Position numbers and translations under genes: made by a program
Assembly (NCBI GenBank): GCA_051295955.1
Contig: JBPDWA010000003.1
Location: 186,001 to 250,000, forward strand
Source: Enterococcus faecalis_A
GTDB lineage: Bacteria; Bacillota; Bacilli; Lactobacillales; Enterococcaceae
Direction of reading: 5' to 3'
Length of the DNA: 64,000 bases
The notes under the pieces: generated by a model
Told to the model about the DNA's origin: nothing
What the model saw: only the letters and a program-made list of their open reading frames with translations
The model's database searches: none
Part shown: one piece after another, positions 16,786-26,307 of the stretch
Layout of the letters: each line of letters opens with the position of its first letter
How positions within the stretch are numbered: the first letter of the stretch is position 1

Positions 16786-18315
16786 ATGAAAAACAAAGTA
16801 GGAAAAGAAATTCCTGAAGGGTATGCTGCAGACTGCGGCGTATTTTCTGGCGAATTTGAACAGATCCACAATTACCAAGAAGCCAGCCGTCACATTCATC
16901 CAGTGAAACCTTCTGCTACTAAGCTTGTAGGTAGTTTACGGGAAGCCATTGAAAAAACCGGCTTAAAAGACGGCATGACCATTTCCTTTCACCATCATTT
17001 TCGAGAAGGCGACTATGTAATGAATATGGTTCTGGCTGAAATTGCGGACATGGGCATTAAAAACTTAACGATTGCGCCAAGCTCCATAGCTAATGTGCAT
17101 GAACCTTTGATTGAGCATATAAAAAAGGGAGTGGTGACAGGCATTACTTCCAGTGGTCTACGAGATAAAGTAGGTGCGGCCATTTCAGCAGGCATAATGG
17201 AAAAACCGGTAGTGATTCGTTCCCATGGCGGCCGGGCTCGTGCGGTAGCTACCGGTGCTTTGGCTATTGACGTCGCTTTTTTAGGAGCTCCCAGTTCTGA
17301 TGAATATGGCAATGTCAACGGCACCAAAGGGAAAGCAACCTGTGGTTCATTAGGTTATGCCATGGTAGATGCAAAATATGCCGATCAGGTAGTAATTATC
17401 ACTGATACACTGTTGCCTTATCCCAATACGCCGATTAGTATTCCTCAAACAGACGTTGATTATGTTGTTACAGTTGATGCCATTGGTGATCCAGAGGGAA
17501 TTGCCAAAGGAGCTACGCGTTTGACTAAAAATCCTAAAGAACTGTTAATCGCTGAATATGCGGCAAAAGTCATTACCCACTCGCCGTATTATCGATCTGG
17601 TTTTTCATTCCAAACAGGAACCGGAGGCGCTTCCTTAGCTGTGACGCGCTTTTTAAAAGCAGCGCTGGAAGCAGACGGCATTACCGCAAGCTTTGCTTTG
17701 GGAGGAATCACCAACGCTATGGTGGACTTGTTGGAAGCTGGCTTAGTGGAAAAAATCATTGATGTCCAAGACTTTGATCACCTTTCGGCTGTTTCTTTAG
17801 GTGACCATGTGGATCATTATGAGATAGATGCAACAATGTATGCCTCACCCTTCAGTAAAGGTGCGGTGATCAATCAATTAGATACGGCAGTTTTATCAGC
17901 CTTAGAAATTGATACAAGCTACAATGTTAATGTTATTACTGGTTCTGATGGCGTTATTCGGGGAGCTTCTGGCGGTCATTCTGACACAAGTGCGGCTTGT
18001 AAAATGAGCTTAGTAATCGCTCCGTTAATCCGTGGTCGGATTCCAACGGTTGTTGAACAAGTAAATAGCGTGGTCACACCTGGTAGCAGCATTGATATCG
18101 TAGTAACCGAAGTAGGAATTTCAATTAATCCCCAGCGAATTGATTTAGTTGAACATTTTAAGAATTTAGATATACCGCAATTTACGATGGAAGAGCTAAA
18201 AGAAAAAGCCTACCGTATTGTTGGTCGTCCTGATGCGATTAAATATGGGGACAAAGTGGTGGCCTTGATTGAATATCGTGACGGCACGTTGATCGATGTG
18301 GTTCGTAATGTCTGA
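16786..18315 (+). CDS. citF: Citrate lyase alpha subunit (citrate:acetyl-ACP transferase)
   Basis: 509 residues. It swaps the acetyl group on CitD for citrate, forming citryl-ACP. Family features include KVGKEIPEGY at the start, SFHHHFREGDYVMN, ITSSGLRDKVG, the RSHGGRARAV motif, FQTGTGGASLAVTRFL and a C-terminal VTEVGISINPQR block. The start codon follows the citE stop directly, with GAGGAGG before it. Length agrees with the family (about 510). The downstream citX overlaps by 8 bases. Complete and apparently functional. Confidence 0.96.
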   Translation: MKNKVGKEIPEGYAADCGVFSGEFEQIHNYQEASRHIHPVKPSATKLVGSLREAIEKTGLKDGMTISFHHHFREGDYVMNMVLAEIADMGIKNLTIAPSSIANVHEPLIEHIKKGVVTGITSSGLRDKVGAAISAGIMEKPVVIRSHGGRARAVATGALAIDVAFLGAPSSDEYGNVNGTKGKATCGSLGYAMVDAKYADQVVIITDTLLPYPNTPISIPQTDVDYVVTVDAIGDPEGIAKGATRLTKNPKELLIAEYAAKVITHSPYYRSGFSFQTGTGGASLAVTRFLKAALEADGITASFALGGITNAMVDLLEAGLVEKIIDVQDFDHLSAVSLGDHVDHYEIDATMYASPFSKGAVINQLDTAVLSALEIDTSYNVNVITGSDGVIRGASGGHSDTSAACKMSLVIAPLIRGRIPTVVEQVNSVVTPGSSIDIVVTEVGISINPQRIDLVEHFKNLDIPQFTMEELKEKAYRIVGRPDAIKYGDKVVALIEYRDGTLIDVVRNV

Positions 18316-18850
18316 ACTTTGGCAACGGGGGGAACCAATGGATATCGTGGCGATGATGCAAGCCCGTGAAAAGCGAGCACACCTGCAACAAGCGCTCTTG
18401 AAAAATGCTAAAACAGCCACATTAATCTGTGCCACGATGAATATTCCCGGTCCTATCAAAAATAATCCGTTAATTGCCCAAACCTTTTCGATAATGCAGC
18501 AGCACGTTCAACAAATAACGGCTCCACTGCAACAACAAGCGCCTATTCTTCGTAATTTAAACACAGGCCCAGAATGGTTTTGTTTAGTAAATCAGAAGGC
18601 GCCAGCCGTTAAACGGTGGACCGTTGAGCTAGAAGAAACGACTTTTTGGGGCCGCTTGGTGGATTTAGACGTGCTGGTGTCCCAAGCTGGTGTCATCCAC
18701 ACGCTAAGTCGGGAAGCATTTGGGTACCCACCACGTAAATGTTTACTCTGTCCTCAACCTGCCAAAATTTGTGGAAGGCAAAGAACTCACTCGGTGGAAA
18801 AAATGCAGCAGCAAATTGAACAGCTGTTGAAGAAAGGAGAAACACAATGA
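18308..18850 (+). CDS. citX: Holo-citrate lyase synthase (apo-ACP prosthetic group transferase)
   Basis: 180 residues. It transfers the triphosphoribosyl-dephospho-CoA made by CitG onto a serine of CitD. The N-terminal block (QRGEPMDIVAMMQAREKRA) has the family's Gly-Glu...AREKR pattern, followed by CATMNIPGPIKNNPLI. The middle holds TGPEWF and the C-terminus REAFGYPPRKCLLCPQPAKICGR-like blocks with three cysteines. ATG 18308 keeps the conserved QRGEP segment. ATG 18338 is the alternative, better placed behind GGGGGGAA. The stop overlaps the oadA start (ATGA). Confidence 0.92.
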   Translation: MSELWQRGEPMDIVAMMQAREKRAHLQQALLKNAKTATLICATMNIPGPIKNNPLIAQTFSIMQQHVQQITAPLQQQAPILRNLNTGPEWFCLVNQKAPAVKRWTVELEETTFWGRLVDLDVLVSQAGVIHTLSREAFGYPPRKCLLCPQPAKICGRQRTHSVEKMQQQIEQLLKKGETQ

Positions 18851-20238
18851 AAAAAAAGATTTTATTTACAGAAACCGTCTTACGGGACGGGCAACAAAGC
18901 CAAATCGCTACCAGGATGCCCACCAGTGATATGGTGCCTATCTTAGAAACAATGGATCAAGCCGGGTTTCATGCCTTAGAAGTGTGGGGCGGCGCAACCT
19001 TTGATGCCTGTCTGCGTTTTTTAAATGAAAATCCTTGGGAACGATTGAAAACGATTCGTCAACACGTAAAGCAAACTAAACTGCAAATGCTATTACGAGG
19101 ACAAAATCTACTAGGCTATAAAAACTATGCTGATGACGTCGTTCAAAGTTTTATCAAACATGCTATCACTAACGGGATTGATATCATTCGTATTTTTGAT
19201 GCCTTAAATGATCCGCGCAATTTGCGCACTTCAATGGAAGCTACTAAAAAATATGGTGGCCATTGCCAAGCGGCAATCTCTTATACTACTAGTGAAGTGC
19301 ATACGATCGACTACTTTGTCAGGCTCACCTCAGAATTAGAAAATATGGGAGCAGATTCAATTTGCATTAAAGATATGGCCGGTATTTTAACACCCTGTGA
19401 TGCGTATGCACTAGTCTCAGAAATTAAACAAGCAGTTGGCATTCCGTTAGAAGTACACACCCATGCTACTAGTGGTATCGCTGAAATGACCTATCTTAAG
19501 GCGGTAGAAGCTGGAGCGGACATCATTGATACCGCCATCTCTTCATTTTCTGGCGGCACGAGTCAGCCGGCTACAGAATCAATGGCTTTAACTTTACAAG
19601 AATTAGGCTATGAAACCTCGTTGAAAATGGATAAACTAGCACAAGTGGCCGATTACTTTAATCCTATTCGTGATAAATTTAGAAAGGAACAACTTTTAAA
19701 TCCCAAAGTGAAAGACACCGAACCAAAAACACTTTATTATAAAGTGCCGGGTGGTATGCTGTCGAACTTATTGAACCAATTAGCCACCCAAGGCTTGGAA
19801 GATAAGTATGAAGAGGTGTTGGAAGAAGTACCAAAAGTACGTGCCGATCTTGGCTATCCACCGTTAGTTACACCTTTGTCACAAATGATTGGTACCCAAG
19901 CAGTGATGAATGTCATTAGTGGTGAGCGCTACAAAATGGTTCCTAAAGAGATTAAGGATTATGTAAAGGGTCTCTATGGAAAGCCACCGATTGCTATTTC
20001 TAAGGAAATGAAACAAAAAATCATTGGCAACGAACCAATTATTACTGAACGTCCCGCTGATCTGTTGGCACCAGAATTACCGAATTACGAGAAAGAAATT
20101 CAACCATATGCCAAAAATGAAGAAGATGTTCTAATGTATGCCTTATTTCCACAGCAAGCGAAAGACTTTCTAGGAAGAAGAGAAGATCGCTTTTATGATA
20201 TACCCGTTCAGAAAGTTACGGTTGAACTTGCTTTTTAA
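18847..20238 (+). CDS. oadA: Oxaloacetate decarboxylase alpha subunit (carboxyltransferase)
   Basis: 463 residues. It moves the carboxyl group from oxaloacetate to the biotin of OadD, giving pyruvate. The DRE-TIM-type barrel has TVLRDGQQS at the start, MLLRGQNLLGY, RIFDALNDPRN, the catalytic-lysine motif CIKDMAG and HTHATSG. A conserved C-terminal carboxyltransferase region ends near residue 460. There is no biotinyl domain, consistent with the separate OadD. It overlaps the citX stop by ATGA and is the last gene of the operon. The soluble decarboxylase CitM, which follows in E. faecalis, is absent here. Confidence 0.95.
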   Translation: MKKKILFTETVLRDGQQSQIATRMPTSDMVPILETMDQAGFHALEVWGGATFDACLRFLNENPWERLKTIRQHVKQTKLQMLLRGQNLLGYKNYADDVVQSFIKHAITNGIDIIRIFDALNDPRNLRTSMEATKKYGGHCQAAISYTTSEVHTIDYFVRLTSELENMGADSICIKDMAGILTPCDAYALVSEIKQAVGIPLEVHTHATSGIAEMTYLKAVEAGADIIDTAISSFSGGTSQPATESMALTLQELGYETSLKMDKLAQVADYFNPIRDKFRKEQLLNPKVKDTEPKTLYYKVPGGMLSNLLNQLATQGLEDKYEEVLEEVPKVRADLGYPPLVTPLSQMIGTQAVMNVISGERYKMVPKEIKDYVKGLYGKPPIAISKEMKQKIIGNEPIITERPADLLAPELPNYEKEIQPYAKNEEDVLMYALFPQQAKDFLGRREDRFYDIPVQKVTVELAF

Positions 20239-20259
20239 TAAAATTTCATTACCAATGAT

Positions 20260-20313
20260 AACGAATGTATTTCTTTTAACTATATTTTAAAAGTGAATCC
20301 ATTCGTTTTTTTA
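20260..20313 (+). terminator. Terminator of the oad-cit operon
   Basis: AACGAATG (20260-20267) pairs with CATTCGTT (20300-20307), followed by a T run. The long loop contains a second pairing, TTTTAA with TTAAAA, so the whole can fold as one extended hairpin. Confidence 0.7.
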
Positions 20314-20469
20314 TCAATATAGAAAATAGAAAGATAATCTTATTGATTATCTTTAAAGAGATTATAATTTATCAACCTATTCACTCTTTTTTTAATAAGA
20401 CATTGTTTTTTAATATGACAGATATTATAATGAACATAAATTTTTTTATTAAAAAAAGCGGATAATTTA

Positions 20470-23400
20470 ATGGGAAATAAAAGAAAGTTTTTGCGTTTAT
20501 TTTTAATTTTAGTGATTTTTTTCAATATGGCTCAACAACGGTTCAGGCACTGACGTCAGAGTCAGTGCGTTCGAAGCGGACACCATTATATGTTGTAAAT
20601 ACTTCCAAACCAAAGAATATTGATCGACAACAAGTGACTGGATTGTTAAAAGAAGCGGGAATAAACGCTACTAGTTATACGATAAATCAACCAATAGCGC
20701 TCTTTTCAGTCACATTAGGGGAGTTAACTGAAAACTGTTATTTCCCAGTATTTCAAAAAAGTGAACTAGTCGCACTCATCCGTTATTATTCAGAGACGGA
20801 CGCTTACAATGTAGAAGCAGCACAAGTAACGAAAGCGGTTGCGAATTATTCTCAACTAACGACAAATTCTGCACCTTTACTCCTTTTAGAAATTGATCAA
20901 CCGATTATCGCAAAAGATGAAAAAAATATTTATAATTTTTCAGAACCGAGTATGTCTGCTACTGAAAAAGAAGCCTTAATTCGTTCAATTGATTTGGAGA
21001 AAATAGCTTTTACAAATACTGTCAATTTATATGAAGAAAGAGAAATCATTTATGAAGATTCTAGTCAGCAAGCGAGTCAAATAGAGGAAACGACTGTAAC
21101 AAGCACATCTACCGATGAAGTTGAGTCCACACAAATGACATCGGCAGCAGATAATAGTCTAAAAAAGCAAGCTTCCAGTCAAACAGATGAAAAGAAACCA
21201 ATTACTCCAGCTTCAAAAAGTAGACAGCTCCTACCAAAAAAATTAAGCTCATTATCAAAAGCAAGCGTTTTTCCGCAAAGTCAGTTAGTGGAATTAAATC
21301 AATCCGTCTCGGGTGAGATTTTAGAAAAAGGTGAAAAAAAGCATTACTTCTTTGAAGTTCTTGATGATCGCCCAGCTGGAACTGTTTATGATGAGTATAT
21401 CATATACGTGAAAGGAAATTTTAATACTTTTGGTACCTTGTATAATAGTGAAGGCAAAGTAATTGAAAGAAATTGCGCTGTAAATGAAAACGGTGATTTT
21501 AGAATCGTAAGAAGTAATTTAAAACCAGGTATCTATTACTTAGAAGTTAAAAACTATAGTGGAAGTCAAATCGGCTCGTTTATAGTTCAAGTTGAACGAG
21601 ATTTAGGGAGAGATGAGAACTATAATTTTGAAACAGCTATCGCCCTGCCTTTTAGTACAGATTATTATGGACAAATTGAATTTTATAATGATATGGACTA
21701 TTTTACGTTCGAAGTTCCCGAACAATCAAACAATGCAACCGCTTATACGTATTCCCTCTTCGTTACGGGAGATTTCGACAGTTATGGTACTTTATATAAT
21801 AGTGAAGGGCAAGTAGTAGCTAAAGATGATGATAGTAATGGATACTTGGATTTTAAGATTGTAAAGGAAGGGTTAAAACCAGGAACCTATTACTTGGAAG
21901 TTAAACAACATAGTGGAAGTGATATTGGTTCTTATTTAGTACGAATCAATCGAATGGAAAGCAGTAACAGAAATCATAATTTTGAAACAGCCACCAATTT
22001 GCCTTTAAACACAGATTGTTATGAACAAATAGCATATTTTGGAGAAGAAGATTATTATAAAATTGAAATTCCTGAAAGGACAGCAACTGCCGCTCCTACA
22101 AAGTACATTTTAATGCCATTGCAAACTTTAATAATAGTGCTTCTCTTTATGATAGTCAAGGAAAACCGGTTAGAGCAAGCTATCATATAGGAAACAATTT
22201 TAAAATTGAAGCAGAAAACCTAAAACCAGGAATCTATTACTTAAAAGTTTGCGGTAGTACGTTGCTTATGACTGGCTCCTATGTGGTTCGAGTAGAAACT
22301 GAAGAAGACTTCAATAAAAAGCCAATACAACTGAATTCCTTTGGCTCGTATTCGGGAACGATCCATTCAGGAGAGACCGTAAAGTTGTATGAATTTTTTA
22401 ATTTGAATGTGGGATCAACTACGATCTTTTGGGAACATGAATTTCGTGTTCAAGCAAACTCATTTGCAAGGATGACGTTAATGGATGCAAATCATACTCC
22501 GTTAGAAACAATAGAGTATAATGGGTAAACGTTAAACTCTAGGCGTATACAAGGACTCCCAATGGGAAAGTATTATCTTGAGATAAAAACCAACGGTGAT
22601 TACTCCTTCTCGATTCATGAAAAGAAGCTCGATAACGATTATAACCGTAATTTTGCTGAAGCTGAATTATTAAGGAAAGAAAAAACAATTGATGGTACGA
22701 TTGATTTTGGTGAACTAGCAACCCATGAAGGAGATGAAGATTATTTTAAGCTTTTCATTCCAGGTTATTACCATGGGAAATATATAATTCACTTAACAGG
22801 AGATACAGAGGTTGTTGGTCAGTTATACAACGAGCAGAAGGAGTCAATTAGTGAAGAGTTCAGCCAATCGCTCACAAAAAAATTACATCCCGGTCTCTAT
22901 TTTGTAAAAATTCGCGGCAAAAAAGCCAATAGTCAAGGGGACTACCAAGTCAGCTACAGTAGCGAAGAACAGTTTGAAGAGGCATCAGAACTTCCATTTA
23001 ATAAAATGGTTCAAGACGATTTAGGATTAATCCGCGGAGCCCGGTATTATCAATTTCACGTTGAAAAGCCGGAGCAGTTAGATTTTTATCTAGCTAATTC
23101 AAAGCTGACTACGATGGAAGTATATGATCAAACCCACCAAAGATTAGTGGGGGAAACTTGGGAGACGACCAATCATAAAATGAGCGGTAATTTTCTTCCG
23201 GGAACTTATTATGTAAAAATCACTAGTCAATTCGCCTCAAACTATAAGCTAATGATTCATGAACAACAGCGAAAAGAAAATTTGATAGAGGTAGTTGAGC
23301 TAGGCCCCACTAGACAAATACATTTAAATGGTGTCTTAAGTCCGGAATTAACACAACTGTATAATAAGCGTTTCATTGCCCGTTCCTTGATGCTACCAAG

Positions 23401-24025
23401 TCCTTCTTCACTTTTGAATTTTATGAAAGGGTTGGTAACGGAATGGAGCATCAATACCGGTGGAGTACCGTTTTTAGACACGCTATTTGGAACAGATCGA
23501 ACGGGTTACCTACAAGAGTGGCAGGGAAAAAGCAAGTCGTATGCGTTAGGCATGTATGCCGGGGATGCGATTAGTCTTGTGCAAGGTGCGGTGAGTTTTG
23601 TTGGAGCGGGTATGTTTATAGCAGGAAGCAACTTATTCGGGATAGCAGCAGCACCGTTTAGCGGCGGCGCAAGCTTAACCATTTGCCCGATCGCTACAAC
23701 CGTTTCAGTCGCGGTAGCGGCCGAAGCAGGTACGATGGTTATCTCCGCAGCTCAAAACATAAATGAAGGTCATGGCTGGGATCCGGCGTTGGAGGAAAAA
23801 GCCAGTGGGGCTGGAAATTTGAAAATACCGAAAGCAACAGAGTTGACCATGACAGAAACAGTCCGCAATCATGCAACAGATATAATAAAAAAAGGTGTCA
23901 ATGCTGGAGAATTATCGCGTCCTTACATTGGTTCAAACGAAGCTAATTTGTTAATACAAGAAATTATGGATTCGGGAATTCCAGTAAAGGCTGCTTCGTT
24001 ACCAAAGCTTTCACTACCGAATTAA
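20470..24025 (+). pseudogene. Decayed secreted repeat protein with toxin-like C-terminus
   Basis: One ancestral gene of about 1180 codons, broken three times. Residues MGNKRKFLRLFLILVIFF form a signal peptide core. A frameshift in a T7 run (20516-20522) separates it from the matching remainder (QYGSTTVQALTSES...). A second frameshift is near 22108-22115, and an in-frame TAA lies at 22526-22528. After an N-terminal region and a Ser/Thr-rich linker come about six beta-sandwich repeats resembling pre-peptidase C-terminal (PPC) domains, with NxNFETAxxLP...DYF and LKPGxYYLEV motifs. The last 200 residues hold a Gly/Ala-rich hydrophobic pretoxin-like segment. A short end (TETVRNHATDI...LSRPYIGSN...IQEIMDSG) resembles the start of a polymorphic-toxin C-terminal domain that then breaks off. 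Family calls are from memory. No immunity gene is visible. Confidence 0.75.
21304..22310 (+). repeat. In-phase internal repeats, 354-bp period
   Basis: Segments starting AAAACCAGG at 21521 and 21875, and those around 21429 and 21783, are near-identical and exactly 354 bp (118 codons) apart. A third copy at 22222 is offset by the nearby frameshift. Products share the PGxYYLEV and TLYNSEG motifs. These are the most recently duplicated units of the repeat protein. Confidence 0.8.
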
Positions 24026-24183
24026 GGCCTAAAAAGTATAACGAAAGGGTTTCTTCTCACATCATATTTTGTCATAGCTTTATAAAAAATTTTAAGTCAT
24101 CTTTGAAGGAACCGCTAGTGAGTTTTTTATAACTCACTTCAAAAAATCTGAATTTTCTGTATAATAAATGGTTTTTAAAGCAC

Positions 24184-24213
24184 AAAAAAACCTGGCGAAT
24201 ACTCGTCAGGTCG
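24184..24213 (-). terminator. Terminator of cspA
   Basis: On the minus strand CCTGACGAGTATTCGCCAGG is followed by a T7 run, 16 bases after the cspA stop codon. Confidence 0.88.
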
Positions 24214-24228
24214 GATTTTAAAGGTTAA

Positions 24229-24429
24229 TTATGCTTTGTTAACGTTTGTTGCTTGAGGGCCACGTTGACCATCTTCAACGTCGAAAGTCACTGCTTGACC
24301 TTCTTCTAAAGTTTTGAAACCTTCGCCTTGGATTGCTGAGAAATGAACGAATACATCGTTACCGTTTTCTGCTGTGATAAATCCAAAACCTTTGTCTGAG
24401 TTAAACCATTTTACTGTACCTGTTTCCAT
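24229..24429 (-). CDS. cspA: Cold shock protein, CspA family
   Basis: 66 residues, a single OB-fold cold shock domain that binds single-stranded RNA/DNA and acts as an RNA chaperone. RNP1 (KGFGFI) and RNP2 (DVFVHF) are intact, as is the N-terminal TGTVKWFN. ATG at 24429 was chosen because AGGAGGATC stands just upstream; the longer in-frame extension has no ribosome site. A long upstream untranslated region is likely, as in other cold shock genes, since the next gene upstream on this strand starts about 1.6 kb away. Which csp paralogue it is cannot be told. Confidence 0.95.
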   Translation of the reverse strand: METGTVKWFNSDKGFGFITAENGNDVFVHFSAIQGEGFKTLEEGQAVTFDVEDGQRGPQATNVNKA

Positions 24430-24868
24430 AATAAAGATCCTCCTTGATGTGCATTCACACATACATATTTTGCAATTACTTGAAAGGTGAAAAATGTGGA
24501 AGATGTTTATTTGAAACAGCTACACATATTACCGAACAAAAACTACATTTACTACTATAGCACAAAGTCATTCGTTTGCAAAGTAATAACCTTGTTTTCT
24601 TACTGTGAGAATAAGTTTTTCTTAAGAAAAAACTGCAAGCTAGTCAAAACCAAACCGTTCTGTTATAGTTACTGAATCTGTTAAGCGCTAAATATGAAGG
24701 TCATTGATTCATTATGTCGTTGAAATCTATTCCGAAGGCGCAGCCTTGGAGCTGCATAGATTTGAAAGTAGGAAGGGTTCAGATTGTATAGATGAGAATA
24801 ATTGAACAGGTGGCCAATAGGAATTTTTACTTGGTTTACTACTAATAAAATATTTACGAACTTAATGA
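24430..24868. other. Gene-poor stretch with a strong hairpin
   Basis: No supported gene in 439 bp. The first part should hold the cspA promoter and leader. At about 24723-24764 AAATCTAT and ATAGATTT flank GCAGC/GCTGC, giving a long stem around CTTGGA. No T run follows, so it is not an ordinary terminator. Confidence 0.45.
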
Positions 24869-24898
24869 AAGAGCCGCTCGTTGTTATGAGCGGCTCTT
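24869..24898. terminator. Terminator downstream of the baeRF gene
   Basis: GAGCCGCTC and GAGCGGCTC pair around a short loop just past the stop codon of the minus-strand gene. The following T run on the minus strand is short. Confidence 0.75.
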
Positions 24899-24915
24899 GT
24901 CTATTTCTCAACTAG

Positions 24916-26046
24916 TTAATAGCGTAAAACGGCTACTAGTGATTTTTCATCAGGCGCATTTTGCTGCTCTAAGACAAATACGTGACCTCCGTTTTGCAAT
25001 ACTTCGTAGGCAATCGTATTTAAAATCTCTCTGCGATCGTATTCCGCGGACGTCATTTCACTGCCTTCATTGGTCAATAATGCAGTGGCAATAAAGAAAT
25101 GAGAAATTTTGCCTGCTTTGGCTGCCGGCTGAATGTCTACGCATTGATCGAGATATTTGCGATTTAAGAGTTGATTGTAGGAATCAGTTTCTTTCTTTTC
25201 TAACTCTGTATTGATCTTTTCAACTGCCGTTTTCATCTCAGCAGTCGTAGCTTGTGCTGGGGAAGCTGCCACGGAAACCGAACAGTCAAAATAAGGAATT
25301 TTTGCAATCTTTTTAAAAAGTGTTTGATTTTCAGGTAACGCATATAAATAAAGCGGCCATTTGTTTGGATTATCCAAATGGTCCTTCAAATAGGTATCAA
25401 CAGCTTGGTAATAGTTTACCCAATCAATTTCGACTTCTTTATCCTTGGGATTGACTCCATGAAAAGCCAGGCCTTCTTTTGATCCGCTGTTAAATCCAGA
25501 CCCTCCTTGAATTGAGTAATTCAAGCTGCCGCCAGTTAAATCTGCTCCTAAAGCGGTAACAATATCAACCGGTGCATCCTTGGGAAGCTCCACGGTTGAA
25601 AGGTGGTGCTGATCGACAAAATATAGTTGGAAGGAATCGCGATTTAATGCCAGTAAGTAATAGCGATAATGAAATTGTTTATCTTTCACCAGTCCTAATA
25701 GGTAAGGCGTCGCTTCTACATAGTACTGATCATTCACTGACACAGATAGCCGTTTTATTAACGTATCATTTTTGGCCAAAATGATCGAGACACTGGCGGT
25801 GCCATTGCGCCAAAAGGATGTATCTGCTAAGAGAGCATCAATTCTTTTCTGGAAACTTGACCAATCTTCATCAGGAAATTTTTTTTCAAACCGGGATTTT
25901 GCCGCTTTTGCAAAATTTTTAAAAACAATTGCATCTTTTTCAACATCCTGATGTGCCACATGAGTATTCAATAAAAAAGTGACAAATGGTCCTGCTACTT
26001 CATCCGAAAACAGTGTTGCTAAGATCTCTTTTTTTTGATTTGCCAT
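24916..26046 (-). CDS. Bacterial archaeo-eukaryotic release factor-like protein (baeRF)
   Basis: 376 residues. The N-terminal third has the baeRF opening: GPFVTFLLNTH, VEKDAIVFKNFAKAAKSRF. An eRF1 domain 2-like part follows, with YYLLALNRDSFQLYFVD and a Gly-rich GGSGFNSGSKEGLAFHG loop. An L7Ae-like C-terminal region (about 265-376) reads SHFFIATALL, then ILNTIAYEVLQNGGHVFVLE and AVLRY at the end. These bacterial paralogues of eRF1/Pelota are thought to act on ribosomes, possibly in rescue; function is not proven for this subgroup. It stands alone, with its own terminator. Family call from recognised segments; subgroup not assigned. Confidence 0.75.
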   Translation of the reverse strand: MANQKKEILATLFSDEVAGPFVTFLLNTHVAHQDVEKDAIVFKNFAKAAKSRFEKKFPDEDWSSFQKRIDALLADTSFWRNGTASVSIILAKNDTLIKRLSVSVNDQYYVEATPYLLGLVKDKQFHYRYYLLALNRDSFQLYFVDQHHLSTVELPKDAPVDIVTALGADLTGGSLNYSIQGGSGFNSGSKEGLAFHGVNPKDKEVEIDWVNYYQAVDTYLKDHLDNPNKWPLYLYALPENQTLFKKIAKIPYFDCSVSVAASPAQATTAEMKTAVEKINTELEKKETDSYNQLLNRKYLDQCVDIQPAAKAGKISHFFIATALLTNEGSEMTSAEYDRREILNTIAYEVLQNGGHVFVLEQQNAPDEKSLVAVLRY

Positions 26047-26243
26047 AATACAATCCCCCTTCTACGATTAGTGTAGCATAGCCAAAACAATGTTTAAAAC
26101 AATATGATTACGTAAAGGAACAGAGATAGTTAGATTACTTGGTTTATATAAATATACGTTAATTTTATTTTAATGGACTTTTTATAAAATTTGAAGCCTC
26201 TATTCATGAATAAATTGACCAAAGGAAGTATACTCTAAACATG

Positions 26244-26267
26244 CCAATTATCCCGAATTGGTTTTTT
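26244..26267 (+). terminator. Orphan terminator 1
   Basis: CCAATT-ATCCCG-AATTGG followed by six T on the plus strand. No plus-strand gene lies upstream; the baeRF gene reads away from it. Confidence 0.65.
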
Positions 26268-26307
26268 CATACTTACTCCTACCAAGAGTAAATAACAACC
26301 TTCATTT

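Noticed and set aside
18308..18340. Overlapping starts of citX read as a frameshift
   Set aside because: The 8-base overlap with citF is normal coupling; both genes are complete.
20340..20525. 61-residue minus-strand frame
   Set aside because: AT-rich Lys/Ile/Asn sequence over the start of the repeat-protein relic; no ribosome site.
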